From: Micrococcales bacterium
Lineage (GTDB): Bacteria; Actinomycetota; Actinomycetes; Actinomycetales; Cellulomonadaceae
DNA length: 64,000 bases
Assembly: GCA_009785115.1 (NCBI GenBank)
Contig: WQWY01000003.1
Coordinates: 102,167-166,166 of the forward strand
Direction: 5' to 3'
Part shown: piece by piece, positions 29,785 to 38,594 of the stretch
Layout: each line of letters begins with the position of its first letter
Position numbering within the stretch: the stretch's first letter is position 1
The notes under the pieces: model-generated
What the model was told of the DNA's origin: nothing
What the model saw: only the letters and a program-made list of their open reading frames with translations
Databases searched by the model: none
Program-made: the position numbers and the translations under genes

Positions 29785-30591
29785 TCACAGCAGAGCGGCG
29801 ACGACCTTGCCGGTCTCGGGGCTGGAGAGGTACTGCTGAGCACCGTGGCTGTCCGACAGCTTCGTGCTGCTGACCCGGACGTCGTCCACGTGAGGCCAGA
29901 ACGGGCGCAGGCCGACGCCCGCGGTGATGGGGTCGTGCCGGTCGTGGACGTTGGTCCACGTCGCGGGTGCGGGCCCTGCGTCGGTGGTCAGCGTGCGGTG
30001 CTCGCGGACCGTCCTCAGACCGAGGGGTGACCCCATGGTCACCAGGGCCGGGAACGGCACACCGTGGACGGCCAGGTCGTAGGCGATGACGCTGCCCAGC
30101 GAGTGGCCGATGACCAGACCTGGGTCGGGGTGTGCGGTCAGCAGAGCGTCGCGCACCTGGTCGCGCACCTGGTCGTGGTTCAGGTAGGCGGCGACCTCAC
30201 GCACCAGCGCGATGATCCGTTCGCCGTGCTCACGGCCCAGCCGGCCGTCCAACGCCTGGACGATCCGCTGCAGGGGTGTGGGGACCTTGGGGATGCCCAG
30301 GGTCCGACCCTCCGCGACCAGTGCGGCCAGCTCGTCGTCATCGGGGTCGCCCAGGTACTCCAGCGCGGCCGCCACGATCAGCTCGAGCTCGTCGTCGGTC
30401 GGCTCGTCGTCGGCGCCCAGCCGCCCGGTGCTGGGCCGCAGCAACGGGCTCAGGTGCGGCACGACGACCCCCGGGGCTGTCCCCGCGCCGTCGGGCCACC
30501 CCGCCGCCAGGCCGGCTGTCCACGCCTCCGAGAGCTTCTGGGTGGTCTTGCGATGCTGCCAGATCCCGTGCACACCGAGGATGTCGCCCAC
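29785..30591 (-). CDS. Alpha/beta hydrolase
   Basis: The 268-residue protein shows the alpha/beta-hydrolase nucleophile elbow GHSLGS with Ser164, an acid in NVHDRHDP (Asp217 or Asp220) and the likely catalytic His249 in SDSHGAQQYL. The opening ILGVHGIWQHRK provides the oxyanion-hole HG. There is no signal peptide, so it acts in the cytoplasm. An acidic lid-like segment (residues 58-120) lies before the elbow. The substrate is unknown. It is divergent from the caspase-NTPase-WD40 gene (158 bp between starts). Similar hydrolases are seen beside caspase-like and peptidase-type conflict proteins, so a shared role is possible but inferred only from position. Confidence 0.8.
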   Translation of the reverse strand: MGDILGVHGIWQHRKTTQKLSEAWTAGLAAGWPDGAGTAPGVVVPHLSPLLRPSTGRLGADDEPTDDELELIVAAALEYLGDPDDDELAALVAEGRTLGIPKVPTPLQRIVQALDGRLGREHGERIIALVREVAAYLNHDQVRDQVRDALLTAHPDPGLVIGHSLGSVIAYDLAVHGVPFPALVTMGSPLGLRTVREHRTLTTDAGPAPATWTNVHDRHDPITAGVGLRPFWPHVDDVRVSSTKLSDSHGAQQYLSSPETGKVVAALL

Positions 30592-30749
30592 GGCTGCCTC
30601 CTTCTCTTCGACTCCGCGTCAACCATACGGGCTGGTGGGACGCTCCTCGGCGCACTCATCGACACCGCGATCACCACCGCTGTTCCACCCGCTCAGACGA
30701 GCTCCTCGTCCTGATCGAGTGTCGGTAGGGTCGCCGTGGAGGTGATGGC

Positions 30750-33700
30750 GTGGCTGGGTCGAGCGATCAGCGGACGGGCGACCGTCACGTGGCCTTCGTC
30801 GCCCATGCCGACTCACCTGCCGAGCACGCCCTGCTCACCGAGCAGGTGGCGGTGGTGCGCGGCTGGTGGAACCCGTCAGCCGCGGACCGCGACCTGTTCG
30901 ACGGCAGACCGGTGACGCGCAAGGAGCTCGTCAGGCTCCAGATCGACCTGGGCGAGGTCACCGAGGGGTCGGTGGTCGCGCTCTACCTCACCGGGCACGG
31001 TTCTGACGCGTATCCCGACTACCGCCTGGAAGCCGCTGACCGGCCGTACAACCCGGTGCCGATGGTCGAACACCTCATCGACTCCGAGGCCGCACACGGC
31101 CTGGTCATCATCGACTCGTGCTACGCCCACAGGGTCGAGGCGCCGGTCAAGACCTACCACGGCGCGGTGAGGCGAGACCCGAGGCGAGACCGGGACCGAG
31201 AGCTCCCACGGATGGTCGTCATCGTCACCGGCACCGCGGACGACCCGTACGAGACCCCTGCCTTCGGAGAGTTCACGACCCTCCTCGACGAGGCCTTGGA
31301 CCTGTTGAGAGACCCCCGGTACGAGGTCCCGACCAGCCGCAGGTTCTTGCAGGCCAACGAGCTGCGCACCGTCCTGGAGGAGGCCGCCAAGGCGCGGGTG
31401 CGGTCCGGGGGCTCTCCGATAGTCCCCAACATGGTGGTCCCGGCCCCGCAGCACGGGATCGAGGAGTCGCACGCGCTGCCGAACCCGGCCTACGTGCCGA
31501 CGTCGCTGCGCGGCGGCGACCTGGAGTGGAGCGCACCGCTCATCGACGAGTACTGGGTCGGCAAGGCCAAGGGCGCCCCCGTCGCCGAACCAGGCTGGTA
31601 CTTCACCGGACGCGCCCCCGTCATGCGCCAGGTCGTCAGCTGGCTGGACGACCCTGAGCCCGAACCCCTCCTGGTCGTCACCGGGGCCCGAGGAACCGGC
31701 AAGTCGGCGGTGCTCGCCCGGACGGTGACCCTGGCCGACCCCGGCTTCCGCACCGACCCCCAGTACACCGACCTCGTCGCCGGCATCCCCGACGACCTGA
31801 TGCCACCCGCCGGCGTGATCGACGCCGCCGTGGACACCCGGGGACGCTCCGCGGAACGAGTGGCCGACCTGATCCTGCGAGCGTTGCTCGTCGACCAGGT
31901 GCGGCTCCTCGGACCCGACCATCCCAGCACTCTCACCACCCGCCACAACCTCGCCCACTGGCGCGGCACGGCGTTGTCGGTGCGTGAACGTCTGGCTGAC
32001 GGCCTGCTCACGTTCGTCCAGGCTCGCGGGCGGCCGGCCTGCGTGGTGCTCGACGGGATCGACGAGTCGTCCAGCCCGATGGCACTGGTCCAGGACGTGC
32101 TCACCGCCCTCACGCTGACCAGGCGCGACGACGGCAGCCCGGCGGCACGAACCATCGTCGGCGTGCGCAACGACCCGGCCGACGACACTAACCTGCTCTC
32201 TCGCATCGAGGACCTGGCCGACCACCGCACCGTGCGCACCGACCTGGAAGACGCGTGCGCCGAGGTCGGCGTGTACTGCACCCAGCTGTTGAGCCGCGAC
32301 CACGAGCCCTACACCCCCCGCCCCGACATGGCCGCGGAAGTGTCGGCCTGGTTGTCCGCCAGGGAGTCACCCAACTTTCTCGATGCCCGAGTGATCGCCG
32401 ACGCCTTGTCTCTGGGCACCATGCTCAACCCTGCCGAGCTGGACAGCGCTGACCTGGTCGGCAAGCTGCTGCCCACCACGCTCCGCCACACCCTGACCAA
32501 CCAGGCCGCGACCACAACCATCCCCGCCGACGACTACCTGGCGGCACTCCGAGCGCTGGCGTTCGGGCGCGGCACCGGCATCCCGTGGCGAGACGTCTGG
32601 CCCGCCATGGCCGCCGCTGTCGCCGACGCCGACCCCACCAGCACCGACCGTTGGAACAGGGTGATCCGCCACGTGCTGCGTGGTCCCCTCGGTGCGTTCG
32701 TCATGACCGCCAGCGACGACGACCAACGGGTGTTCCGCCCCGTCCACGCCGACATCACCGACATCCTCCGCGACGACCCCGCCGACCTCGGCCACGCCGA
32801 CCTAGACCTTGACGACGCCACCGCCGACTCCCGCGCCGTCGAGGCCCGCATCGCCACCGCTCTCGCCGCCCTGGTCCCCGCCGACGGTCCACCCGACCCA
32901 TATGTCCGCCGCCACCTGATCGCCCACGCCGCCCTCGGCGGGGTCCTCGACGACGAGACCGTCCCCGAGCGCTTCCTCCCCTGGGAGACCAACCGCAGAG
33001 TCCGCTACCGCCTGGGTCTCCCCCTCCCCGACGACGACCACACCCGCACCCTCGCCGCGTGGGCCGCTGTCGAGCCCTACCTCGACCAGATCCCCACCCC
33101 CGCCGAACGCCGCATCGCCTTGCGCTTCCAACGACTGGGCCGCTCCCCCTCCCCCTCAGGCTGGCGAACCTGGGCAGACCGAAACGTACTGGTGAGCGCA
33201 CCGGGCCTATCGAGCATGGCAGTCGGCGAGGTCGACGGACGCCCTCTCGTGGCCACCGGCAGCCAGGACGGCACGGTTTGGCTGTGGAACCTCCGCTCAG
33301 GAAAACCTGCTGGGCCGCCGCTGCGCGGACACATCGACAGGGTATGGTCGGCGGCATTCGGCCAGGTCGACGGACGCACCCTCCTGGCCACCGGTAGCCA
33401 GGACAGCACGATCCGGTTGTGGAACCTCCACTCAGGAGAGCTCGCCGCTCCTCCTCTGCAGGGGCACGGCAGCTGGGTGATGTCGCTGGCGTTCGGTCAC
33501 GTCGACGGACGCACCCTGCTCGCCTCCGGCAGCGACGACAACACGGTGCGGCTGTGGGACCCTGCCGTGGGATCACAAGTCGGGCAGTCTCTGCGCGGGC
33601 ACACCGGGATAGTGATGTCCGTGGCCTTCGGCCAGGTCGACGGACGCACCCTGCTCGCCTCCGGCAGCATCGACGGCACGGTGCGGCTGTGGGACCCCAC

Positions 33701-34643
33701 CATCGGGGAGCTCGTCAGACACCTCGCAGAGCACGAGCGAAACCCTGTGTGCTCCGCGGGGTTCGGGCAGGTCGACGGACGCACCCTCCTGGCCACCGGC
33801 GGCGCGTACGGCAGGCTGCTCCTGTGGGACCCCACCACCGGGGAACCTGTCGGCCAACCCCTGCACGGGCATCGAGGTCTCATAGTGTCACTAGGGTTCG
33901 GGCAGGTCGACGGGCACATCCTCCTGGCCACCGCCAGCATGGACCGCACAGCCCGGTTCTGGGACCCTGCTGTGGGCAGACAGGTCGGACAGTCTCTGCG
34001 CGGGCACACCGACAAGGTGTGGTCGGTGTCGTTCAGCCAGGTCGACGGGCGCACCCTTCTGGCCACCGCCAGCATCGACGGCACGGTGCGGCTCTGGGAC
34101 CCTGCCGCCAGCCCCACAGGATCGCGCCCACGTGAGCACACGGATCTGGTGCAGGAGGTGGGGTTCGGCCAGATCGACGGGCGCACCCTCCTGGCCTCCC
34201 GCACCACGAATGACACGGTGCGGCTCTGGGACCCGACCACCGGCCGACGGATCAGGCGGCCTCTGCACGAGCAGACCGACGGGGTGGGGCACGGTCAGGT
34301 CGACGGACGCACCTTCCTGGTCTCCGACAGCCACGACGACACCGCACGACTGTGGGACTCCATCGCCAGCCAGCACGTCGGGTCAGCCTTGCACGGACAC
34401 GTTTGCGGGGTGGCATCGCCGGTGCTCGTCCAGGTCGACGGGCGCATCCTGCTGGCCGCCGCCAGCCAAGGCCGCACCGTGCGACTGTGGGACCCCACCA
34501 CCGCACAACCCGTCGGGCCGCCGATCCATACGATGTCACGCGTGAACAAGCTGGCCTCTGCCGACGGATTCCTCGCCCTGGCCACCGACGCTGGTGTGGC
34601 GGTCCTGACGTCCGAACTCCTCACGGACGTCGTGCACTCGTGA
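30750..34643 (+). CDS. Caspase-like peptidase fused to NTPase and WD40 repeats
   Basis: The 1297-residue protein has three modules. Residues about 10-250 form a caspase-like (C14) domain with His83 in LYLTGHGSD and Cys124 in LVIIDSCYAHR. Residues about 285-800 hold a STAND-like NTPase with Walker A GARGTGKSA (312-320) and Walker B ACVVLDGIDES (about 429-439), then an all-helical part. Residues about 823-1290 form ten clear WD40 blades (G-S-x-D-x-TVRLWDP) plus a degenerate eleventh. GTG 30750 is preceded by GGAGG. The layout is that of bacterial conflict/defence or programmed-death sensors, in which WD40 senses, the NTPase oligomerises and the caspase cuts. Which signal and which target are unknown. 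Confidence 0.9.
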   Translation: MAGSSDQRTGDRHVAFVAHADSPAEHALLTEQVAVVRGWWNPSAADRDLFDGRPVTRKELVRLQIDLGEVTEGSVVALYLTGHGSDAYPDYRLEAADRPYNPVPMVEHLIDSEAAHGLVIIDSCYAHRVEAPVKTYHGAVRRDPRRDRDRELPRMVVIVTGTADDPYETPAFGEFTTLLDEALDLLRDPRYEVPTSRRFLQANELRTVLEEAAKARVRSGGSPIVPNMVVPAPQHGIEESHALPNPAYVPTSLRGGDLEWSAPLIDEYWVGKAKGAPVAEPGWYFTGRAPVMRQVVSWLDDPEPEPLLVVTGARGTGKSAVLARTVTLADPGFRTDPQYTDLVAGIPDDLMPPAGVIDAAVDTRGRSAERVADLILRALLVDQVRLLGPDHPSTLTTRHNLAHWRGTALSVRERLADGLLTFVQARGRPACVVLDGIDESSSPMALVQDVLTALTLTRRDDGSPAARTIVGVRNDPADDTNLLSRIEDLADHRTVRTDLEDACAEVGVYCTQLLSRDHEPYTPRPDMAAEVSAWLSARESPNFLDARVIADALSLGTMLNPAELDSADLVGKLLPTTLRHTLTNQAATTTIPADDYLAALRALAFGRGTGIPWRDVWPAMAAAVADADPTSTDRWNRVIRHVLRGPLGAFVMTASDDDQRVFRPVHADITDILRDDPADLGHADLDLDDATADSRAVEARIATALAALVPADGPPDPYVRRHLIAHAALGGVLDDETVPERFLPWETNRRVRYRLGLPLPDDDHTRTLAAWAAVEPYLDQIPTPAERRIALRFQRLGRSPSPSGWRTWADRNVLVSAPGLSSMAVGEVDGRPLVATGSQDGTVWLWNLRSGKPAGPPLRGHIDRVWSAAFGQVDGRTLLATGSQDSTIRLWNLHSGELAAPPLQGHGSWVMSLAFGHVDGRTLLASGSDDNTVRLWDPAVGSQVGQSLRGHTGIVMSVAFGQVDGRTLLASGSIDGTVRLWDPTIGELVRHLAEHERNPVCSAGFGQVDGRTLLATGGAYGRLLLWDPTTGEPVGQPLHGHRGLIVSLGFGQVDGHILLATASMDRTARFWDPAVGRQVGQSLRGHTDKVWSVSFSQVDGRTLLATASIDGTVRLWDPAASPTGSRPREHTDLVQEVGFGQIDGRTLLASRTTNDTVRLWDPTTGRRIRRPLHEQTDGVGHGQVDGRTFLVSDSHDDTARLWDSIASQHVGSALHGHVCGVASPVLVQVDGRILLAAASQGRTVRLWDPTTAQPVGPPIHTMSRVNKLASADGFLALATDAGVAVLTSELLTDVVHS
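33219..34530 (+). repeat. WD40 coding repeats (ten-plus units of about 125-130 bp)
   Basis: Within the caspase-NTPase-WD40 gene, the block encoding GQVDGRTLLATxSxDGTVRLWDP is repeated at least ten times. Parts of neighbouring units are nearly identical in DNA (for example CAGGTCGACGGACGCACCCT), while some blades have decayed (GGAYGRLLLWD, RTTNDTVRLWD). Such DNA identity suggests recent gain or exchange of units by recombination, as in fast-evolving sensor proteins. Confidence 0.8.
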
Positions 34644-34720
34644 CGAGTAGCCGTCGACAGACGGACCGTCCCTCGTCTGCTGGGCGGTCGTGGCCTTCGG
34701 GAAGGCGCAGGTCTCACGGC

Positions 34721-34748
34721 GAAGCACGGGCGCCGAGGCCCGTGCTTC
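34721..34748. terminator. Hairpin terminator shared by two convergent genes
   Basis: An 11-bp perfect stem, GAAGCACGGGC (34721-34731) with GCCCGTGCTTC (34738-34748), encloses a 6-base loop. It lies between the convergent WD40-protein gene (stop 34643) and the minus-strand membrane protein gene (stop 34767). No long T-run follows, which is usual for high-GC actinobacterial terminators. It can serve both directions. Confidence 0.7.
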
Positions 34749-34766
34749 GCGAGGGTTAGGGTCGGC

Positions 34767-35219
34767 TCACACCGGGGTGAGGGTCTGTGCCTGTTCTCTC
34801 GATGCTCGGCGGCCTACGACGAGGGGCAGGGAGTAGAGCACGACCATGGCGAGGAAGACGGCGCTGAGCGCGTCGGGGCCGGTGCTCTCCTGGATCATGG
34901 GGACGACCATCCGGGCGATCCAGAAGATGACCTGCATGACCAGCAGCGCCTGGATGATGCGCGTGCCGGCCATGGTCTTGGCAGCGATGATCGTGATGAT
35001 GCCGATGCCGACCATGTAGATGACCATGCCGTTGTTGAACAGCGTTATCAGGTCGATCAGACCCACCGCGTTCTCCATGTTCTCGCCGGTCAGGCCTTCC
35101 AGGCCCAAGGATTCCGGGTCGCGAACAAATCCGACCGGGGTGAACATGGCGACGTGGAACAATCCCCAGACGATGGAGAAGATGCCACCGGTGATGATGA
35201 GGTTCTTTCGCGCTCTCAT
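34767..35219 (-). CDS. Four-helix membrane protein
   Basis: The 150-residue protein has four hydrophobic segments: about residues 8-27, 52-80, 85-106 and 118-138, separated by short loops such as VRDPESLGLEGLTGENMENAV. It ends in a polar tail. The layout is like small integral membrane proteins of unknown function. I see no enzymatic motif. Start ATG 35219 has GGAGAG upstream. The codon use is less extreme than in the neighbours and the gene lies between the WD40 protein and the MerR gene, so it could be part of an accessory stretch. No partner is evident. Confidence 0.6.
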   Translation of the reverse strand: MRARKNLIITGGIFSIVWGLFHVAMFTPVGFVRDPESLGLEGLTGENMENAVGLIDLITLFNNGMVIYMVGIGIITIIAAKTMAGTRIIQALLVMQVIFWIARMVVPMIQESTGPDALSAVFLAMVVLYSLPLVVGRRASREQAQTLTPV

Positions 35220-35376
35220 GGTCTCTCCTTCGGGACTCAGGAGTCGTCTGATGATGTCTACGAGACTAGACGGTGACGCCTGAGAGCCTTCTGAGAACGC
35301 GAAGAGGTCCGGTCGAAAGGAAATGACCTCGTCGCCTGGGCGACAATGACGCCGAAACTATCGACGCTGGGTGTGC

Positions 35377-36216
35377 TCAGCCGATCGGGTAGCTGACCTC
35401 GGTGACCCAGCTGTCCGGGTTCGCGTCGTCGCCGGGGCTGATGATGTAGACGTTGTACATCGGTCCGGTGACGGTGTACCCGTGGTCGGCGACCCAGGTG
35501 CCGATGGCCTCGCAGACGCCCTCCATGCCCCGGCGCCCCTCGGCGTCCCCCTCGTACTGGCCGTACATCGTGGCCCAGGCGACCTTCTGGGCGGGCATCG
35601 TCGTGATCTCCCACCCGTCAGGGGCGGTGTCACCGCGGTACTCGACCCAGATGGCCATGTCGATGTCGGTGCCGCGGAACTCCTCGTCGAAGAAGGTAGC
35701 CCCGGCGCCGGCGTCGAGCTGGGCGGGGTCGATCGCGCCGGTCTTCATCAGGTTCTCGAAGCCGGCCCAGAGCTCGGCCTCGGCGGCATAGCTGGCCACG
35801 GTGCTGCGGTGAGACAGGATGCGGCGGGCGGGGACGTCTCGGGTCTCGACGGTGATGGACATGCTGGGTTCCTCCAGGTGAGTGGTGATGGTGTCCAAGA
35901 GCGACTGCTGCTCCGCGATCGCCTGCGCGGCGGCACCGAGCCTGCGACCGTGGTCGGCCAAGGCCTGGCGCAGGGCGTCGGCGTCGTCGAACAGCGGCAG
36001 CAGCTCGGCGATCTGCGGGATCCCGCACCCGGCGTCCCGCAGGGCACGGATGCGCCCGGCGGTGCGCAGCTGGGCAGGCGCGTAGAACCGGTAGCCGTTG
36101 TGGGGGTCCACGTAGGCCGGCACCAGCAGGCCACGCTCGTCGTAGTGCCGCAGCATCCGCACGCTGAGCATGGCGAAGCGGGAGAAGTCCCCGATCCCGA
36201 GGTAGCTGTCACTCAT
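35377..36216 (-). CDS. MerR-family regulator with GyrI-like effector domain
   Basis: The 279-residue protein begins with a MerR winged helix: IGDFSRFAMLSVRMLRHYDERGLL, then DPHNGYRFYAPAQL. A short coiled linker (residues about 70-115) leads to a GyrI-like small-molecule-binding domain, with ETRDVPARRILSHR and the closing GYTVTGPMYNVYI. This is the BltR/BmrR architecture that senses drugs and switches on efflux genes by untwisting a promoter. I chose the ATG at 36216, which has GGAG 8 bases upstream, rather than the GTG at 36240. No drug pump lies directly beside it, so its target is unclear; it may regulate itself or the divergent tag gene. Confidence 0.88.
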   Translation of the reverse strand: MSDSYLGIGDFSRFAMLSVRMLRHYDERGLLVPAYVDPHNGYRFYAPAQLRTAGRIRALRDAGCGIPQIAELLPLFDDADALRQALADHGRRLGAAAQAIAEQQSLLDTITTHLEEPSMSITVETRDVPARRILSHRSTVASYAAEAELWAGFENLMKTGAIDPAQLDAGAGATFFDEEFRGTDIDMAIWVEYRGDTAPDGWEITTMPAQKVAWATMYGQYEGDAEGRRGMEGVCEAIGTWVADHGYTVTGPMYNVYIISPGDDANPDSWVTEVSYPIG

Positions 36217-36407
36217 GCCGACCACTCCATCGCCTCTCACAGTGTCAGGGTCAAGACCGTCGCACGACGCTCCCCGCCAAGACCTTCAGCCGCGCAGGAC
36301 CTTCGGACCGTGCGGGACAGCGAGGACGAGCGACGCGACCAGTGTGGGTCCAGGTGATGTGCGGCACCACGGTGGATCGTGTGGGTGGGGTGAGAGAGGC
36401 TGTCTCC

Positions 36408-36965
36408 ATGACAGAGGAGAGGGTGCGGTGCTTCGGGGACGGAGACCCGCTGTACGAGCGGTATCACGACGAGGAGTGGGGCGTGCCGGTGCACGACGAC
36501 CGCCGCCTGTTCGAGAAGCTGGTGCTCGAGGGGTTCCAGGCCGGGCTGTCGTGGATCACCATCTTGCGCAAGCGCGAGAGGTTCCGGGAGGTGTTCGCGG
36601 GGTTCGACGCGCAGACGGTGGCGGGGTTCGACGACGCGGACGTCGAACGGCTGATGGCCGACGCCGGGATCGTGCGCAACCGAGCGAAGATCCTCGCCGC
36701 GATCGGCAACGCCCGCGCGCTGCTCGCGATGCAGGCGTCCGGGGAGAGCCTGGACCAGCTGATGTGGTCGCACGCGCCAGCCGACCATGCCAGGCCGCGG
36801 GGCTGGGAGGACTACGCCGCGTCGACCCCGGAGTCGAAGGCCTTGTCCAAGGCGCTGAAGGCTCGTGGTTTCCGGTTCGTGGGCCCCACCACGGTCTACG
36901 CCGCGATGCAGTCGTGCGGGCTGGTCGACGACCACATGGCCGGGTGCTGGCGGGCCACCGCCTGA
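36408..36965 (+). CDS. tag: DNA-3-methyladenine glycosylase I
   Basis: The 185-residue enzyme removes N3-methyladenine from alkylated DNA in base-excision repair. The zinc-snap ligands are present: Cys8 in VRCFG, His20 in ERYHDEEWG, and the His and Cys of DDHMAGCW near the end. The catalytic Glu lies in LEGFQAGLSWITILRKRERF. The length matches E. coli Tag (187). ATG 36408 is used because it places Cys8 as in the family; the longer frame from 36342 adds an unrelated leader. A divergent MerR gene lies 191 bp upstream. Confidence 0.95.
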   Translation: MTEERVRCFGDGDPLYERYHDEEWGVPVHDDRRLFEKLVLEGFQAGLSWITILRKRERFREVFAGFDAQTVAGFDDADVERLMADAGIVRNRAKILAAIGNARALLAMQASGESLDQLMWSHAPADHARPRGWEDYAASTPESKALSKALKARGFRFVGPTTVYAAMQSCGLVDDHMAGCWRATA

Positions 36966-37052
36966 GGGGTCGACCACACGAGTGATCTCGTGCCACCGCT
37001 CGGGTGAGCACGCGGAGCAGGCTGCTTCCACCCGGGCGTAGATCGACCTATC

Positions 37053-37256
37053 GTGTGGCCCGTGATCAGTCGTGCGCAGCTCGAGGCCGCCATCGCGGCG
37101 AGGGTTGCGCTGGGGACCAAAGAATCGCCCGCCCCTGAGGTGGTCGCCGCCCTCGCCGCCAGCCTGGCGACCGTCTCGGCACCGGTGCTCGTCGTCCCCA
37201 AGCCCCGAGCCGTGCTGGTCCCCTCCACCCCGATCGTCGCCCGCCGACGCCCCTGA
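37053..37256 (+). CDS. Possible small protein
   Basis: A 67-codon open frame with GTG start encodes a helical Ala-rich first half (ISRAQLEAAIAARVALGTKESPAPEVVAALAASLATV) and a Pro/Val-rich basic end. It resembles no family I know. A GTG three codons later gives the alternative start MISRAQL. It lies in the 590-bp gap between tag and metF. Its composition fits coding DNA, but there is no convincing ribosome binding site. The 196 bp after it, up to the riboswitch, show nothing recognisable. Confidence 0.35.
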   Translation: MWPVISRAQLEAAIAARVALGTKESPAPEVVAALAASLATVSAPVLVVPKPRAVLVPSTPIVARRRP

Positions 37257-37452
37257 CACCTGCCGGGCACCTCCCGTACCGCTCGAAGGCCGCCGCCGAC
37301 GCTCACCTCCACCAGCAGCGCACGCGGCGTCCCGCGTCCGAGCACGACACCGAAGGGCACAGCACCGAGAACAACGACGCTCGGACCACGAGCCCGGCCC
37401 ACCGCACGGCCTGTCGTGACCGGCCTCTGGCGCCGGGTAGGATGACCCCCGA

Positions 37453-37548
37453 CCATCCAGAGCGGCCGAGAGACCTGGCTCGACGACGCCGCAGCAACCC
37501 GCTCCTTGCTGTTCGAAGGGGTGTGGGTGCTTCCGCCAGGTCCGATGG
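37453..37548 (+). promoter_or_regulatory. SAM-I (S-box) riboswitch upstream of metF
   Basis: The leader matches the S-box core in order: AGAGCGGCCGAGAGACC, TGGCTCGACGACGCCG, the CAGCAACC block near 37491-37499, a variable P3/P4 arm, then GGTGCTTCCGCCAGGTCC. Closing stem P1 pairs CCATC (37453-37457) with GATGG (37544-37548). The GATGG arm overlaps the GGAG ribosome binding site (37547-37550) of metF, whose ATG is at 37557. Binding of S-adenosylmethionine would stabilise P1 and hide the site, so control is probably at translation. It regulates the methionine-synthesis operon metF-metE directly downstream. Sequence features are seen; the ligand follows from the family. Confidence 0.85.
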
Positions 37549-37556
37549 AGATGCCG

Positions 37557-38594
37557 ATGACCACCGTGCCCGAGACCGACGCCCATCCGTCGCCGTCAGG
37601 TGCACAGGGCCTTTCAGGTGCGCTGAGCCGTCCAGGTGCACAGGGCCGTCCCCACCTTCCGCCGGCCGACCGCCCCACGGTCTCCTTCGAGCTGTTCCCG
37701 CCGCGCACGCCCGAGGGTGAGGACCGTCTGACCGGCACCCTGCGTGCCCTGGAGCAGGCACGACCCGACTTCGTCTCGGTCACCTACGGCGCGTCCGGAC
37801 GCACCCGGGTGACCACCCGACGCCTGGTCAGCAAGATCCTGCGGACCACCAGCCTCACCCCGATCGCTCACCTGACCTGTGTCGACACCTCCAAGGCGGA
37901 GACCGTCGCCGTGATCGAGGAGTTTCTCGACGCGGGGGTGCGCTCCTTCCTCGCGCTGCGCGGCGACCCTCCGGCGGGTCAGACCGACTGGCGTCCGCAC
38001 CCCGACGGCCTGCACACCGCCGCCGAGCTGGTCGCCCTGCTGCGCGCGGTCGAGGCCGACCGCTGCGCCCGCAGCCAGGCCCAGGTGGTGCGCGGCCTGG
38101 TCAAGCCTCTGTCCGTGGCGGTCGCGGCGTTCCCGCGCGGCAACCACGCCACCGGCGGCACCCGCGCCGACGACGTCCGCGCCCTGCTGGACAAGCAGCG
38201 CGCCGGGGCTGACTTCGCGATCACCCAGATCTTCTGGGACGCCCCGAGCTACCTGGCGCTGGTGGCCGAGGCCCAGGCCGCTGGGGTGACGATCCCGATC
38301 ATCCCGGGCATCTTGCCGGCCACCGACCCCGACCGTCTGGTGCGGGTCGGTGACCTGGCCGGCGTCCCGCCGCCGCGCGACCTGCTGGACAGGCTCGCCA
38401 CCCACGACGACCCCGGAGCGCGCTACCGCGCCGGGGTCCGCGCCACCGCCGACCTGGTGGACGCCGTGCTCGACGGCGGGGCCCCCGGCATCCACGTCTA
38501 CACGTTCAACCAGCACCAGCCAGCCCTCGACCTTCTGGCCGCGACACACCTGGGCGGGCTCACCCCGTCCACCGACTCTGAGGAGATCGCATGA
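37557..38594 (+). CDS. metF: Methylenetetrahydrofolate reductase
   Basis: The 345-residue flavoenzyme reduces 5,10-methylene- to 5-methyl-tetrahydrofolate for methionine synthesis. Family blocks are [13 protein letters not shown] (catalytic Glu), [44 protein letters not shown] and [10 protein letters not shown]. The first 40 residues are a Ser/Gly/Pro-rich extension containing a short repeat (GAQG). In-frame ATGs at 37545, 37551 and 37557 are possible; 37557 is best placed behind GGAG at 37547-37550. It lies directly behind a SAM riboswitch and overlaps metE by 4 bases, so both enzymes for the last methylation step are co-regulated. Confidence 0.94.
   Translation: MTTVPETDAHPSPSGAQGLSGALSRPGAQGRPHLPPADRPTVSFELFPPRTPEGEDRLTGTLRALEQARPDFVSVTYGASGRTRVTTRRLVSKILRTTSLTPIAHLTCVDTSKAETVAVIEEFLDAGVRSFLALRGDPPAGQTDWRPHPDGLHTAAELVALLRAVEADRCARSQAQVVRGLVKPLSVAVAAFPRGNHATGGTRADDVRALLDKQRAGADFAITQIFWDAPSYLALVAEAQAAGVTIPIIPGILPATDPDRLVRVGDLAGVPPPRDLLDRLATHDDPGARYRAGVRATADLVDAVLDGGAPGIHVYTFNQHQPALDLLAATHLGGLTPSTDSEEIA

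Noticed and set aside
36342..36407. Upstream start of tag adding 22 residues
   Set aside because: The added residues do not match the family, and the ATG at 36408 gives the right spacing to the zinc-binding Cys8.
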